Shown: positions 8,293 through 17,478 of the stretch, piece after piece
Layout of the letters: each line of letters begins with the position of its first letter
How positions within the stretch are numbered: the stretch's first letter is position 1
DNA from: DASYKT01 sp035995185
Lineage (GTDB): Bacteria > Acidobacteriota > Blastocatellia > Pyrinomonadales > Pyrinomonadaceae
Length of the DNA: 64,000 nucleotides
Assembly: GCA_035995185.1 (NCBI GenBank)
Contig: DASYKT010000027.1
Span: 124,001 to 188,000 of the forward strand
Direction of reading: 5' to 3'
The notes under the pieces: generated by a model
What the model was told of the DNA's origin: nothing
What the model saw: the letters and a program-made list of their open reading frames with translations, nothing else
The model's database searches: none
Position numbers and translations under genes: made by a program

Positions 8293-8319
8293 ATATCGGA
8301 TAAAAACAAAAAAACTTTA
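8293..8319 (-). promoter_or_regulatory. Sigma28 (FliA) promoter candidate for motAB
   Basis: Minus strand: TAAAGTTT, 11-base spacer, TCCGATAT. The -35 box is a perfect match to TAAAGTTT and the spacer is exact; the -10 box matches GCCGATAA at 6 of 8 positions. The -35 box overlaps the last codon and stop of flgE. Confidence 0.65.
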
Positions 8320-9564
8320 GACGATTTGCAGCAGATCCTGGAAGGTCTGATTTAAGGTGGTGATCACGCGCGAATTCGCCTGGAAACCACGCTGGGCTTC
8401 GATCAGGTCGATGAACTCGTTAGTGATGTTCACATTGCTCTGTTCCACGTAACCGCCGGCGATAAGCCCGCGCGAACCGCTGCCCGGAACGCCGATGATG
8501 GCCTGGCCCGAACCGGTAGTTTCCTTGAACATATTGCCGCCCGCTTTGCCGAGGCCTTCTTCGGAATTGAAGTTTGCCAAAGCATACTGTCCGATCACGC
8601 GAGACTGGCCGTTGGAAAACGTGCCGTAGATCATGCCTTGCGCATCGACTAAGGCGCCGTTTAATTCACCCGCTCCATAGCCGTCCTGCGTGGTCGAAGC
8701 GACCGCCGAAGGCATGGCAAAGCTGGTGATGTTAAACGCGCCCGGCGATCCGTCGGGGTTGGTCTGACGGAGGTTGACGTCGATCGACGGCAGCGTCGCG
8801 CCGTCCAACTGCGTCTGATCGGGAACGATCGAAAGCGCGGCCGGTGCGGTCGGATTGCCGCTTGAATCGAACGCGAAATTTACGCTGGCGCCGCCGTTTA
8901 ACTGCACCGCGGTGCCGTCCAGCGTGCCGGTGGCATCGAACGTTCCATTGGCCAGGCGGGTAAAGGTGATATCGAGCGTCCGTTCGTTTCCGAGCGAATC
9001 ATGGACCTGCATCGGGGCATGGAAGACCGAACCGGTCTCAGCCGAAGAATTCAGGTTCATACGGAAAGTGCCGTTGGTCGTCGTATTGGGAGCCAACACC
9101 TGTCCGATCGGGATCTGCAGATCGCTCAAGCGAGCGCCCTGCGGGATCTGGCCGTTCTGCGCCATATAACCCATCACGTGTCCGCCGTTAGAGGCGACCA
9201 GAAAGCCCTGGTTGTTGACCGTGAAATCACCCGCACGGGTATAGGCCTGCGTGCCGTCAGAATTTCTGAGGACAAAAAAACCGTTACCCTGGATGGCGGC
9301 CTGAAGCGGCGAACCCGCTTCGTTAAAATTACCTTGCGAAAAATTTGTGTGTACGGCTCCGACTTGCACGCCGTTTCCGATCTGCATTGAATTTCCCGCA
9401 CCATTCAGACGTGCGCCGTAGGAATTGGCGAAGACGTCCATGAACGTGACATTGCTGCTGCGAAAACCGACGGTGTTCGCATTGGCAATGTTGTTTCCGA
9501 CCACGCCGAGGGCATTGGAATTGGCGTTGAGGCCGGAAAGCGAAGCATTGAATGAAAATGACAT
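8317..9564 (-). CDS. flgE: Flagellar hook protein FlgE
   Basis: A 415-aa exported hook subunit. The N-terminus has the rod/hook family motif (SLSGLNANSNALGVVGNNIANANTVGF, shown here in parts: LSGLNA and NNIANANTVGF) and the C-terminus the matching amphipathic helix (IDLIEAQRGFQANSRVI). The central region contains the FlgE D1/D2 domains. The length is normal. It lies 18 bp after flgD and is the last gene of the flgB-flgE operon, closed by the terminator at 8170-8220. Confidence 0.95.
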   Translation of the reverse strand: MSFSFNASLSGLNANSNALGVVGNNIANANTVGFRSSNVTFMDVFANSYGARLNGAGNSMQIGNGVQVGAVHTNFSQGNFNEAGSPLQAAIQGNGFFVLRNSDGTQAYTRAGDFTVNNQGFLVASNGGHVMGYMAQNGQIPQGARLSDLQIPIGQVLAPNTTTNGTFRMNLNSSAETGSVFHAPMQVHDSLGNERTLDITFTRLANGTFDATGTLDGTAVQLNGGASVNFAFDSSGNPTAPAALSIVPDQTQLDGATLPSIDVNLRQTNPDGSPGAFNITSFAMPSAVASTTQDGYGAGELNGALVDAQGMIYGTFSNGQSRVIGQYALANFNSEEGLGKAGGNMFKETTGSGQAIIGVPGSGSRGLIAGGYVEQSNVNITNEFIDLIEAQRGFQANSRVITTLNQTFQDLLQIV

Positions 9565-9582
9565 TGTAGTTATCTCTCCTGT

Positions 9583-9861
9583 CTATTTAGTTTGGTCAGA
9601 AGTATTTGACTCCTGCCCTTGCTGCATTGCCGCAACCAACTGGTCCATCGACTGCCGGATACCGACAAGCTGATCGAGCGAATTGAATTGCGCCAACTGT
9701 GCGACGAACTGCGCCCCGTCTTGCGGGGCCAGGGGGTCCTGGTTTTTCAACTGCGCCACCAGCAGGGTCATGAACATATCGCGTTCCGAACTGCTGTTTG
9801 TCGTAGATGATGTTGAACGGGAAGAAGCGGTATTCTCCCCTAAGATCGAATTGATATTCAT
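9583..9861 (-). CDS. flgD: Short hook-capping protein FlgD
   Basis: Only 92 aa, against about 140-230 aa for most FlgD proteins. The conserved N-terminal export/capping core is intact (FMTLLVAQLKNQDPL at about residues 30-44, then A-Q-F-V-A-Q-L-A-Q-F-N-S-L-D-Q-L), but the C-terminal Tudor/Fn3-like domains are absent. FlgD caps the growing hook and guides FlgE assembly. Position between fliK and flgE supports the call. The shortness is genuine in this sequence: the frame ends in a normal stop just before the flgE ribosome site. Confidence 0.88.
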   Translation of the reverse strand: MNINSILGENTASSRSTSSTTNSSSERDMFMTLLVAQLKNQDPLAPQDGAQFVAQLAQFNSLDQLVGIRQSMDQLVAAMQQGQESNTSDQTK

Positions 9862-9945
9862 TTTTTCTTACCTAACCGGCTTTGCTTTTTATTCGTGTAA
9901 TTCATGATGCAAAAACAAAGCCTTTTCTAACTACGCGCCCGTTGA

Positions 9946-11271
9946 TCAGGCCCGCAAATTTACCAGACGGTCAGCCGAAATATCTGCCTGATCGCCGGAC
10001 CTTGTGGAAGCCGGCCCGAAGTTTTTCGCTTCCTGACCGGGAGATGTTTCATCGCGCTGCCTCGCGTCTTTTTGCCCCAAGCCGTCGCCCCCGTCAGTGG
10101 TAGAAGAGAACGCGCCGGTGGAAATTTCCACGCGGCCTACCTGCCAGCCGGCGTTTTGCAGCGAATTGCGCAGAGCGTCTAAACCCTGCGTCAGAAAATG
10201 TTTTGCCCCTTCGGTGTCGGTCTTAAAGTGCGCTTCCAGAACACCGGCGGCGTTTTTTTCCAGCCTGATCTCGACCGTGCCGAGCTCGGCCGGGTGCAGC
10301 CGCATTCTTAATATTTGCTTGCCTTCATTGGCAGTGGCCGCCGCCAGCTGAATAACGGCGGGTTTGATCTGTTCGAGCATCGCTGCTGCTGCCGTAGAAG
10401 CTTTCGGCAAGGCGGATGCTTCGGCTTGCGCTATCTCACCATTCGAAACGGAAGTAGTTTCGTCCGCGGCAATTCCCGTCACATCGCTGATCAGTTTGGG
10501 CAATTTGCGCTGCGCCCTGAGAAGATCGGTGGCCTTGATAGATCCATCGGGCAGCAAACAGCCCCGCTCGAGAATGTAGTTGTTGTCTAAATGCGTGTCG
10601 CCTTCCTCGACGCTGGTATCGCCCCCGAGCACTGTCGGGTCCTCCAGGTGTACGTGCGCACCGAGATCGGCCAGGGCTTTTACCACAGCCGTTTTATCCT
10701 GTGTCATCGCGGCGAAGTTTTTCGCCACCTTGATCGAAGCCGTAGTATCGGGCGTCTCTTCGAATTTGTTGGCCTGGGTTTTAATATCTTTCACCAGCGG
10801 CTTGATCGGCTGCGGCGCCATCTTGGTTTCACCGTCGGGTGCCATAAATTTGAAGTTTTTTAACCGGTCCAGTTTCTGCGCAAGCTCTGATTTAACCTCT
10901 GGCTTAACTTGCGCCGCGGGCAGCGCTCCGGCCTGGATCTGCGCCGCATTTTGCGGATTAGGGGTCAGCGCGGCAGCATCCGGGGGTTCCGGCAGCTGGC
11001 CGAACGCGGGGTTCTTAGGATCGTTAAATTTAACCGAACCAAGATTCGCGCGCTGGTCCGCCATGCGAGCCTCGCCGTCGCCGGTCCCACCGGTCTCTGC
11101 CGGTTTTTTCGTGGGGTCCGGTTTGGTGCCATCCGCCGGCGTCATGCAAAGACCTGACATCAAAGCGTTAAAATCATCGCGTCCGTCTTTTTCCAGCGCG
11201 TCATCGGCCGATGGGGCCTGTGAGGCCGGGGTGTCCTGTTTTGTAAAATTTGCGTTGATCATATACATCAT
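9946..11271 (-). CDS. fliK: Hook-length control protein FliK
   Basis: A 441-aa protein with a disordered Ala/Pro/Lys-rich N-terminal two thirds and the FliK C-terminal domain at about residues 300-385, with the signature L-R-M-R-L-H-P-A-E-L-G-T-V-E-I-R-L. FliK measures hook length during export and triggers the FlhB switch. The ATG overlaps the fliJ stop (ATGA), implying coupled translation; flgD and flgE follow. Confidence 0.9.
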   Translation of the reverse strand: MMYMINANFTKQDTPASQAPSADDALEKDGRDDFNALMSGLCMTPADGTKPDPTKKPAETGGTGDGEARMADQRANLGSVKFNDPKNPAFGQLPEPPDAAALTPNPQNAAQIQAGALPAAQVKPEVKSELAQKLDRLKNFKFMAPDGETKMAPQPIKPLVKDIKTQANKFEETPDTTASIKVAKNFAAMTQDKTAVVKALADLGAHVHLEDPTVLGGDTSVEEGDTHLDNNYILERGCLLPDGSIKATDLLRAQRKLPKLISDVTGIAADETTSVSNGEIAQAEASALPKASTAAAAMLEQIKPAVIQLAAATANEGKQILRMRLHPAELGTVEIRLEKNAAGVLEAHFKTDTEGAKHFLTQGLDALRNSLQNAGWQVGRVEISTGAFSSTTDGGDGLGQKDARQRDETSPGQEAKNFGPASTRSGDQADISADRLVNLRA

Positions 11272-11729
11272 CTGCTTTCTCCTGACCTGTGCGAGAAACT
11301 TATTGTCGCCATCTCATCCAGCGTATTTTGCTCGTGCCTTGAGGCCGCCAAGCGGTGATCTTTCACCTGGTTGTCGCGCAGCTTGCCGGTAACCTTGACG
11401 TCGCGCGACGCCTGCGTGACTTGCGTAATCTGCCGGGTGCGGGCGTCCTGTCTCTCCAAAACTTCTTCGCGCGCGGCGGTTTTCTGTCTTCTCAGCGCGG
11501 AAATGTGATGTGAATTAAGTTCCATCTCCATGGCGTTGATCGCCTCGCCGGGTTTGATCTTGTTGTTGTATTGTTCGACGGCCGTGACCAGCGCGCCTTC
11601 GACCGCGGTGAGGCGATCAGCGGCTTGCTCGGCTGCGAGGTTGAGCTGCGAGAGCACCATCAGCTCTTTTTCTTCGCGCATCTCGCGCACGTTGTGCACG
11701 CTTTGTAAGGTGAATTTGAATTTCTTCAT
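11268..11729 (-). CDS. fliJ: Flagellar export chaperone FliJ
   Basis: A 153-aa, almost wholly helical coiled-coil protein (K-K-F-K-F-T-L-Q-S-V-H-N-V-R at the N-terminus is typical of FliJ). FliJ is the central stalk of the FliI ATPase ring and contacts FlhA. It follows fliI by 12 bp and overlaps fliK by 4 bp. Sequence conservation is low in this family; length, coiled coil and synteny make the call. Confidence 0.88.
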   Translation of the reverse strand: MKKFKFTLQSVHNVREMREEKELMVLSQLNLAAEQAADRLTAVEGALVTAVEQYNNKIKPGEAINAMEMELNSHHISALRRQKTAAREEVLERQDARTRQITQVTQASRDVKVTGKLRDNQVKDHRLAASRHEQNTLDEMATISFSHRSGESR

Positions 11730-11741
11730 TGTTTTGAGGTG

Positions 11742-13067
11742 TTACGTGGTTTTAATGTTCATCAGTTGTTCGACCGATTGCGTAAGGTGAGATTCTTCGG
11801 TCGAAACTTGTTTAAGGAAAGTGACAATTTCGTCGTGGCGGCTGATCGCCAGGTCGATCTTGCGGTTGCTGCCCATCTGGTAGGCGCCGATGTTGATCAA
11901 ATCTTCGGCTTTTTGATAGGCGGCGATGAGTTCACGCACGTCTCCGGCGTGGGTGCGATGCTCCTGTGTCGTGAGCGTCGAGAATAAGCGCGACGCGGAG
12001 TGTAAAATATCGATGCACGGGTAATGGTTTTGCGTGGCAAGCTGGCGCGACAAAACGATATGTCCGTCCAGTATCGAACGCACCGCGTCGGCGATCGGTT
12101 CGTTCATATCGTCGCCCTCGACCAGCACGGTGTAAAAACCGGTGATCGAACCGGCGCCGGTAAATTTGCCCGCGCGTTCCAGGAGTCTCGGCAGTAGTGC
12201 AAAAACCGAAGGCGTGTAGCCTTTGGATGACGGCGGTTCGCCCGCGGCCAGGCCCACTTCGCGCTGCGCCATGCAAAAACGCGTGACCGAATCCATGATC
12301 AGCAGCACGTTGGCGCCGCAATCCTTGAAATATTCCGCGATGGCCGTAGCGGCCAATGCCGCCCGGATACGGATCAAACCCGAATCGTCCGAAGTAGAAA
12401 CGATCACTACCGAGCGTTTCATTCCTTCTTCGCCCAATTCTTTTTCGATAAATTCGCGCACTTCGCGCCCGCGCTCGCCGATCAGCGCGATGACATTAAT
12501 GTCCGCCGCCGAACGCTTGGCCATCATCCCCAAAAGCGTGGATTTGCCGACGCCTGAACCGCCAAAGATACCGATGCGCTGCCCGGCGCCGACGGTCAGC
12601 ATGCCGTCGATCGCGCGCACGCCGGTTTCCAGCGTGGTGTCGATATTTTCGCGGGCCAGCGGATTGGTGGCGTCGCGATTGAGCGGGTAAGAAAGAGAAG
12701 TTTTGATCTCGCCGAGCCCGTCAAGCGGGCGTCCCAGCGCGTCGATGGTGCGGCCCAGCAAACCGTCGCCGACGCCGATCTCGCCGCTTTCGCCGGCGGC
12801 CACAATAGTGTCGCCCACGCGCACCGAGGGCATTTGCCCAAGCGGCATCAGCAGCACCCGGTCGTCTTTAAATCCGATCACTTCCAGCATCGTCTCGCGC
12901 GAACTATTTCTCCCCATCTGCCCCGACTGTGCCGCCAAATAGCATAGATCGCCGACCGAAACGGCCGGGCCCTGCGATTCGATGATCAAACCGATAGCGC
13001 GGGTCACCCTGCCGAGCGATTTCAGCGGGTCTATTTCTGCCAGTTTTTGCCGGTAAGCGGAAAGCAT
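11742..13067 (-). CDS. fliI: Flagellum-specific ATPase FliI
   Basis: A 441-aa F1-beta-like ATPase that energises export. Walker A is GGSGVGKS at residues 169-176; the Walker B strand is VLLIMDSVTRF, and the family signature P-S-V-F-A-L-L-P-R-L-L-E-R-A-G follows. The length is standard. Works with FliH (regulator, upstream gene) and FliJ (stalk, downstream gene). Confidence 0.97.
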   Translation of the reverse strand: MLSAYRQKLAEIDPLKSLGRVTRAIGLIIESQGPAVSVGDLCYLAAQSGQMGRNSSRETMLEVIGFKDDRVLLMPLGQMPSVRVGDTIVAAGESGEIGVGDGLLGRTIDALGRPLDGLGEIKTSLSYPLNRDATNPLARENIDTTLETGVRAIDGMLTVGAGQRIGIFGGSGVGKSTLLGMMAKRSAADINVIALIGERGREVREFIEKELGEEGMKRSVVIVSTSDDSGLIRIRAALAATAIAEYFKDCGANVLLIMDSVTRFCMAQREVGLAAGEPPSSKGYTPSVFALLPRLLERAGKFTGAGSITGFYTVLVEGDDMNEPIADAVRSILDGHIVLSRQLATQNHYPCIDILHSASRLFSTLTTQEHRTHAGDVRELIAAYQKAEDLINIGAYQMGSNRKIDLAISRHDEIVTFLKQVSTEESHLTQSVEQLMNIKTT

Positions 13068-13076
13068 AAGATTGAG

Positions 13077-13871
13077 TTAGTGAGTATCGGCCCCTAAGAG
13101 TCCGTTGGTTATTTCATCGAATTGCGTTTCTATCCGGGCGTCGATATCGCCGGTATCGGTGTGGATCAGGCATCCGCCGGGCGTAACCGAAGCGTCTTCG
13201 ATCAATTCCAGCGAGCCGTGAAAGTTCAACTTGTTTCTTTGTTCCTGCACAAAAGAAAGATCGTCAGGATGCAGGTGCAGGGAAGCCAGCGAGCGCGAGT
13301 GCAGTTTTGAAAGCGCATTTTTCGTCACGGAAAGAACGACCTCCTGATCGATGCTGACTTCGCGCGCGACCACTTTTTTGGCGATCTCGAGCGCCAGCGC
13401 TACTGCCTCGGTTTCGAGTTTCGCGGTAATCTCATTTGCCAGATCCGCTATGCGGTCGATAGTTGCCGCCAGGTTTTCGCGCAGGCTGCCGATCTCGTAA
13501 TTGATCTCGGCTTCGACCGACGCGCGCATCTCCTGCAAACTTTTTTCGCGCATCGCTTTTTCCAGCACGCTGTTGTCATTTTCATGAATGAGCGCTTCTA
13601 CCGGGAGTTCGTCGACCGCGGGAAAAGTGTGGTTATGCGTGCCCTGAATGCTGCTGCCGGTGTTTATTACTTTCGCGGCCGTGTTATGCATAGTGGAAAG
13701 ATCGAGCACCGGAAATTGGTAAACCTGCGACCCGCCGGAAGAATTTGTTGAAGACGGCCCGGAAGATATCAGGCCATTTCCCAATTCGTCGGGCGTAAAA
13801 GGCAGCACGACAGTGGTGTTAGCGGCGCTTTCACTGCGCAGGACTTTAGCTAACGTATTCATCAGCGTCAC
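13077..13871 (-). CDS. fliH: Flagellar export ATPase regulator FliH
   Basis: A 264-aa protein with a variable N-terminal third, a long helical segment (about residues 90-150) and the FliH/YscL C-terminal domain (A-L-E-I-A-K-K-V-V-A-R-E ... L-H-L-H-P-D-D ... P-G-G-C-L-I-H-T). FliH dimers bind FliI and FliN. The gene begins inside the end of fliG (26-bp overlap; ATGs at 13871 and 13862), so translation is probably coupled. Confidence 0.92.
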   Translation of the reverse strand: MTLMNTLAKVLRSESAANTTVVLPFTPDELGNGLISSGPSSTNSSGGSQVYQFPVLDLSTMHNTAAKVINTGSSIQGTHNHTFPAVDELPVEALIHENDNSVLEKAMREKSLQEMRASVEAEINYEIGSLRENLAATIDRIADLANEITAKLETEAVALALEIAKKVVAREVSIDQEVVLSVTKNALSKLHSRSLASLHLHPDDLSFVQEQRNKLNFHGSLELIEDASVTPGGCLIHTDTGDIDARIETQFDEITNGLLGADTH

Positions 13872-14931
13872 CTCCTCCGCCGCCTAGCGAGATAACACCC
13901 TGCTCGTCCAGCTCGCGTAAAACCTCGACGATCTCACGCTGTGCGCCGTTTACGTCCTTGAGTTTTACCTGGCCCATAAATTCCATTTCTTCCTTCATCA
14001 TTTCGACCGCGCGGCTCGACATATTGGTAAAGAAGCGGTCCTGGAGTTCCTGCACGGTGCCTTTTAATGCCAGGGCGAGCACTTTTTTGTCCACGCGCTG
14101 GATGATCTCGCGGATGCCGACGTCGTCGACCAGCAGGATGTCGTCAAAGGTCACCATCAAATTTCTGATCTCGAGCGAAAGCTCGGGGCTGCTGCCTTCG
14201 ATCTGTTCGAGCAGACCGCGCATGGCTTCTTTGTCCAGGCGGTTGCAGATCTCCGCGACCGAGCGGATGCCGCCGACGCTGGCGCGGCTGATGCTGCTCA
14301 CGCTGGTGAGCTTTTGATTAAAGACAGTTGAGATCCGCTTGACCACGTCCTGTGAAACGGTCTGCAGCGAGGCCAGCCGCAGCATCACATCACCGCGGGT
14401 TTCATCCGGCATCTGCCGGATCACGTCCGCGGCGGTCGAAGGATCTAAATAGGCGAGCACCACGGCAACGGTCTGCGGGTGTTCGTTCTGAAAAAGTTTG
14501 ACCAGCTGCTGCGGGTCGGTTTTCTTGAGCGCGTCAAAATTTGCGGAGTCGGCGGAATTGACCACTTTATCGGTCAAACGTTTTGCCGTTTCCGCGCCAA
14601 AGCTTTTATTGAGCAGGCGCTTGGCATACTCCACGCCGCCGGTCGCCACGTAACTCCGGGCCACCAGCAGCTGGTTGAATTCTTCGATGATGTTATTGAC
14701 GACGTCGGATTTTACATTCGGCAACGACGCGAGTTCCTTTAAAACCAACTGCACTTCGTCTTCGCCGAGATGTTTAAAAACTTCCGCGGCGGCGTCTTCG
14801 CCCAGCGAGAGGCAAAAGATCGCGGCCTTGCGCGCGCCGGAGACGTCCGGTTTTTTCGGTGCGGCAGGTTCGTGATGATCCTGCGGCGGGTGCGACTGCC
14901 GGGGGCTTTCGATGATCGTTTCGGTGGTCAT
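13846..14931 (-). CDS. fliG: Flagellar motor switch protein FliG
   Basis: A 361-aa C-ring protein with N-, middle and C-terminal armadillo-like domains. The middle-domain E-H-P-Q-T motif (N-E-H-P-Q-T-V-A-V-V-L) and the C-terminal charged torque helix (D-D-I-L-L-V-D-D-V-G-I-R-E-I-I) are present. FliG joins the FliF ring to FliM and contacts MotA. The first 30 residues are a non-conserved His/Pro-rich extension; a later start is possible but no better one is evident. Confidence 0.96.
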   Translation of the reverse strand: MTTETIIESPRQSHPPQDHHEPAAPKKPDVSGARKAAIFCLSLGEDAAAEVFKHLGEDEVQLVLKELASLPNVKSDVVNNIIEEFNQLLVARSYVATGGVEYAKRLLNKSFGAETAKRLTDKVVNSADSANFDALKKTDPQQLVKLFQNEHPQTVAVVLAYLDPSTAADVIRQMPDETRGDVMLRLASLQTVSQDVVKRISTVFNQKLTSVSSISRASVGGIRSVAEICNRLDKEAMRGLLEQIEGSSPELSLEIRNLMVTFDDILLVDDVGIREIIQRVDKKVLALALKGTVQELQDRFFTNMSSRAVEMMKEEMEFMGQVKLKDVNGAQREIVEVLRELDEQGVISLGGGGGDADEYVS

Positions 14932-14981
14932 AGTCTTGTGTGTTTGATCAAAAAGGAATGAATGAAATGAGCCTTAACTTT

Positions 14982-16631
14982 TTATTCGCGGAGCCATCCT
15001 CTCAGGGTTCCGGCGACGAGATCGGGTTGGGCCAGGGTCTGATCGACCAAACTTTTTCGGATCGATTCGGCGCGCTGAGCCGTGTGGCTGATGGCGTTTG
15101 ACGGGTCGCCGCTGCGCATCTGCGCTTCCAGTTCGGCCACGGTCATCATCGAATTTGGATCGACGTCATCCGTGCGTCTGAGCATGGGCCCTGCGCCGAG
15201 CTGTCTGGGGCCGCCCGGGTTTGCCAGCGCCAGCTTGATCGCTTTGCGCGCCGGGCGAACCACGAAGAAGAGAATGAGTATCGCGATCACTACCATCGCC
15301 GCGTATTTGGCGATCGATGTCAGGAAAGGTTTGTTATTTTCCAGCCACGAAGGAGCGTTTGCCTCAAGCTGCTGCGGTTTATCGAAGGGAAGTGTCTGAA
15401 CGACGACGGTGTCGCCGCGATTGGTGTCCACGCCAACGGCGGCTGTCACCAATTGCTGGATCTGCTGCAGCTCGTCGTTGGTGCGGGCGACGGTCACGTC
15501 ATTTACCGTCTTATGATCTACCAGCACCGAAACGTTCAGGCGATTTACCCGGCCGCCGCCTCCCAGAGTTTTGCGCGTGGTTTTATCCATCTCATAATTC
15601 ACGGTCGAGGTCGTCCGCTGGTCTCCGCCGGTCTGCTGTGTTGTCTGCGGGGCCGGAGTGGCGGCGGTCGCCGGATTATTCGATCTTGCTCCGGCAATTC
15701 CGCCGGGAGCGGCGGTAGTAGTAGTGCCGGCGTTTCGCGATTCCTGCGAAGTTTGCTGCGAACGCACGATCTGCGATTGCGGCGTATATTTTTCTTCGGT
15801 CTGTTCGACCTGGCTGAAATCCACATCCGAAGCTACATCGGCGCGGACGTGGCCTTCGCCGGTGATCGGTTCCAGCAGGGTGATCACACGGGCGGCGGTT
15901 TCGGTTTCAAACTTGCGCTTGGCTTCGAGCTGCGCGTTAAAGGCTCCGGCGTCTCCGGTCGAACCGGCCTTGCCGCCACCGGCGGTCAATAATCTTCCGC
16001 GTGTATCCATCACGGAAACGCTGCCGGCATCCAGTCCCTCAACCGAACTCGAAACCAGGCTGACGATCGCTTCCGTTCGTTCCGAAGACAATTCTTTTCC
16101 CTGCTTGACGCGCACCATTACCGAGGCTTTCGCGCCTTCTTCTTTTTCCGTAAAGACAGATTCTTTTTTCGGCGTGATGTGAACGCGCACCGCTTCGAGT
16201 TCGTCCATTGCCTCGAGCGTTTTAGAAAGTTCACCTTCGATCGCGCGGCGATAATTTACTTTTTGCGCAAAATCCGTCGCGCCAAAATTTGTTTTATCAA
16301 AAATATCAAACCCTACGTGGCCGCCGGTCAGCACGCCCTCGCCCGCCATCTGCAGGCGCAATTCCGGGACGCGGTCGGCCGGGACGCTGATGGTCGTGCC
16401 GCCGTTTGACAGGGAATAGGCGACGTTGGCCGTTTTGAGTTTTTCGACGATGGTCTGGGCTTCCTCAGGTTTTAAGTCGGAAAACAAAACGCGGTAATCG
16501 GGCTGCGAGCCGTAATAGAACACGCCGGCGATCATGGCGACCGTTGCGAGCACTGCCGCGATGGTCATCACGCGGCCCGACATCGGCATCCGGCCCCAAA
16601 TTTCTGCTGCTTGTGATAGAGGTGAACTCAT
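14982..16631 (-). CDS. fliF: Flagellar MS-ring protein FliF
   Basis: A 549-aa membrane protein. A first helix lies at about residues 20-40, followed by periplasmic ring-building motifs (L-F-S-D-L-K-P-E-E-A and the FliF/YscJ domain). A second helix lies at about 435-455, followed by a cytoplasmic tail that binds FliG. A low-complexity Thr/Ala/Gln region occupies about 300-345. FliF is the first structure laid down in the inner membrane. Upstream of fliG with a 50-bp gap. Confidence 0.96.
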   Translation of the reverse strand: MSSPLSQAAEIWGRMPMSGRVMTIAAVLATVAMIAGVFYYGSQPDYRVLFSDLKPEEAQTIVEKLKTANVAYSLSNGGTTISVPADRVPELRLQMAGEGVLTGGHVGFDIFDKTNFGATDFAQKVNYRRAIEGELSKTLEAMDELEAVRVHITPKKESVFTEKEEGAKASVMVRVKQGKELSSERTEAIVSLVSSSVEGLDAGSVSVMDTRGRLLTAGGGKAGSTGDAGAFNAQLEAKRKFETETAARVITLLEPITGEGHVRADVASDVDFSQVEQTEEKYTPQSQIVRSQQTSQESRNAGTTTTAAPGGIAGARSNNPATAATPAPQTTQQTGGDQRTTSTVNYEMDKTTRKTLGGGGRVNRLNVSVLVDHKTVNDVTVARTNDELQQIQQLVTAAVGVDTNRGDTVVVQTLPFDKPQQLEANAPSWLENNKPFLTSIAKYAAMVVIAILILFFVVRPARKAIKLALANPGGPRQLGAGPMLRRTDDVDPNSMMTVAELEAQMRSGDPSNAISHTAQRAESIRKSLVDQTLAQPDLVAGTLRGWLRE

Positions 16632-16668
16632 TTTATTAAGAATTTATCTTTCAGATATGGACCGGCGC

Positions 16669-16977
16669 TCAGACTTGCATCCGCATTATTTCTTCGTAAG
16701 CGCCGATCAATTTATTGCGTACCTGCAGGCCGAGTTGGAATTTAAGATCGGCGGTTTGCAGGGCGATGATGGTTTTGTGCAGGTCGGGCGATTCGCCGGT
16801 GACCGCTTTGGCGATCTCCTGCTCAGCGGCTTTTTGCGAACCGTCCAGCGTTTCCAGTGAATTTTTTACCATCGAACCAAAGCTGTCGCCGGATTCCGTT
16901 GCTCCGCCGACGGGAGATTTGGCTCCGGTTCCGATCTGGCCTAATGGGTTTGGTGAACTGATTCCGTTGATGGTCAT
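16669..16977 (-). CDS. fliE: Hook-basal body protein FliE
   Basis: A 102-aa rod-adaptor protein with the FliE pattern F-G-S-M-V-K-N-S-L-E-T-L-D-G-S-Q ... L-Q-T-A-D-L-K-F-Q-L-G-L-Q-V-R-N-K-L-I-G-A-Y-E-E-I-M-R-M-Q-V; the end is the classic FliE C-terminus. It links the MS ring to the rod. Lies between flgC and fliF in the usual flgBC-fliE order. Confidence 0.96.
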   Translation of the reverse strand: MTINGISSPNPLGQIGTGAKSPVGGATESGDSFGSMVKNSLETLDGSQKAAEQEIAKAVTGESPDLHKTIIALQTADLKFQLGLQVRNKLIGAYEEIMRMQV

Positions 16978-17001
16978 TTCTTTTTACCTAACTATGCCCA
17001 A

Positions 17002-17457
17002 CTAGGCATCGCCCAGGTTCAGGCTGATCTTTGCCAGGTCTTTGGCGGTGTTAAAAACGGTGGCGTTGGCTTCAAACGAGCGCGCGGCCGAGATCATATT
17101 GACGGTCTCTTCCAGCGGGTCGACGTCAGGCATTTGCACATAGCCGTTGGCGTCGGCATCCGGGTGGCCAGGTTGATATTGCATCTGAAACTGGTCCTGC
17201 CCGGATACGACGACCTCCGACGCTACACCCTGTGAAGGGCTGCTCTCTCCGCCGAAAAGTCCGCTTTGCATAGCATTCTGCGACCATTTGTCGCCTATCT
17301 GCTGCGTGGTAAAAACGATGTCCCGGCGCCGGTAGGGGCCTCCTTCAGCGGTGCGGGTGGTATTGGCGTTAGCCAAATTGGCAGAGGCCGCTTCCAGCCG
17401 TTCGCGCTGTGCGGTCATTCCCTGCGAAGATATTTTGAAAATAGAAAAAAGTGACAT
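17002..17457 (-). CDS. flgC: Proximal rod protein FlgC
   Basis: A 151-aa rod subunit with the N-terminal motif ISSQGMTAQRERLEAAS-ANLANANTT and the C-terminal E-E-T-V-N-M-I-S-A-A-R-S-F-E-A-N segment. Length and order (flgB-flgC-fliE) are standard; 21 bp separate it from flgB. Confidence 0.96.
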   Translation of the reverse strand: MSLFSIFKISSQGMTAQRERLEAASANLANANTTRTAEGGPYRRRDIVFTTQQIGDKWSQNAMQSGLFGGESSPSQGVASEVVVSGQDQFQMQYQPGHPDADANGYVQMPDVDPLEETVNMISAARSFEANATVFNTAKDLAKISLNLGDA

Positions 17458-17478
17458 AACTGGTCCTTTGTGCGAGGG

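Noticed and set aside
10580..11392. Long plus-strand frame (270 aa) opposite fliK/fliJ, and similar long antisense frames opposite fliM, flhF and purF
   Set aside because: These are shadows of high-GC coding sequence on the other strand; composition is non-protein-like and the minus-strand genes have clear family motifs.
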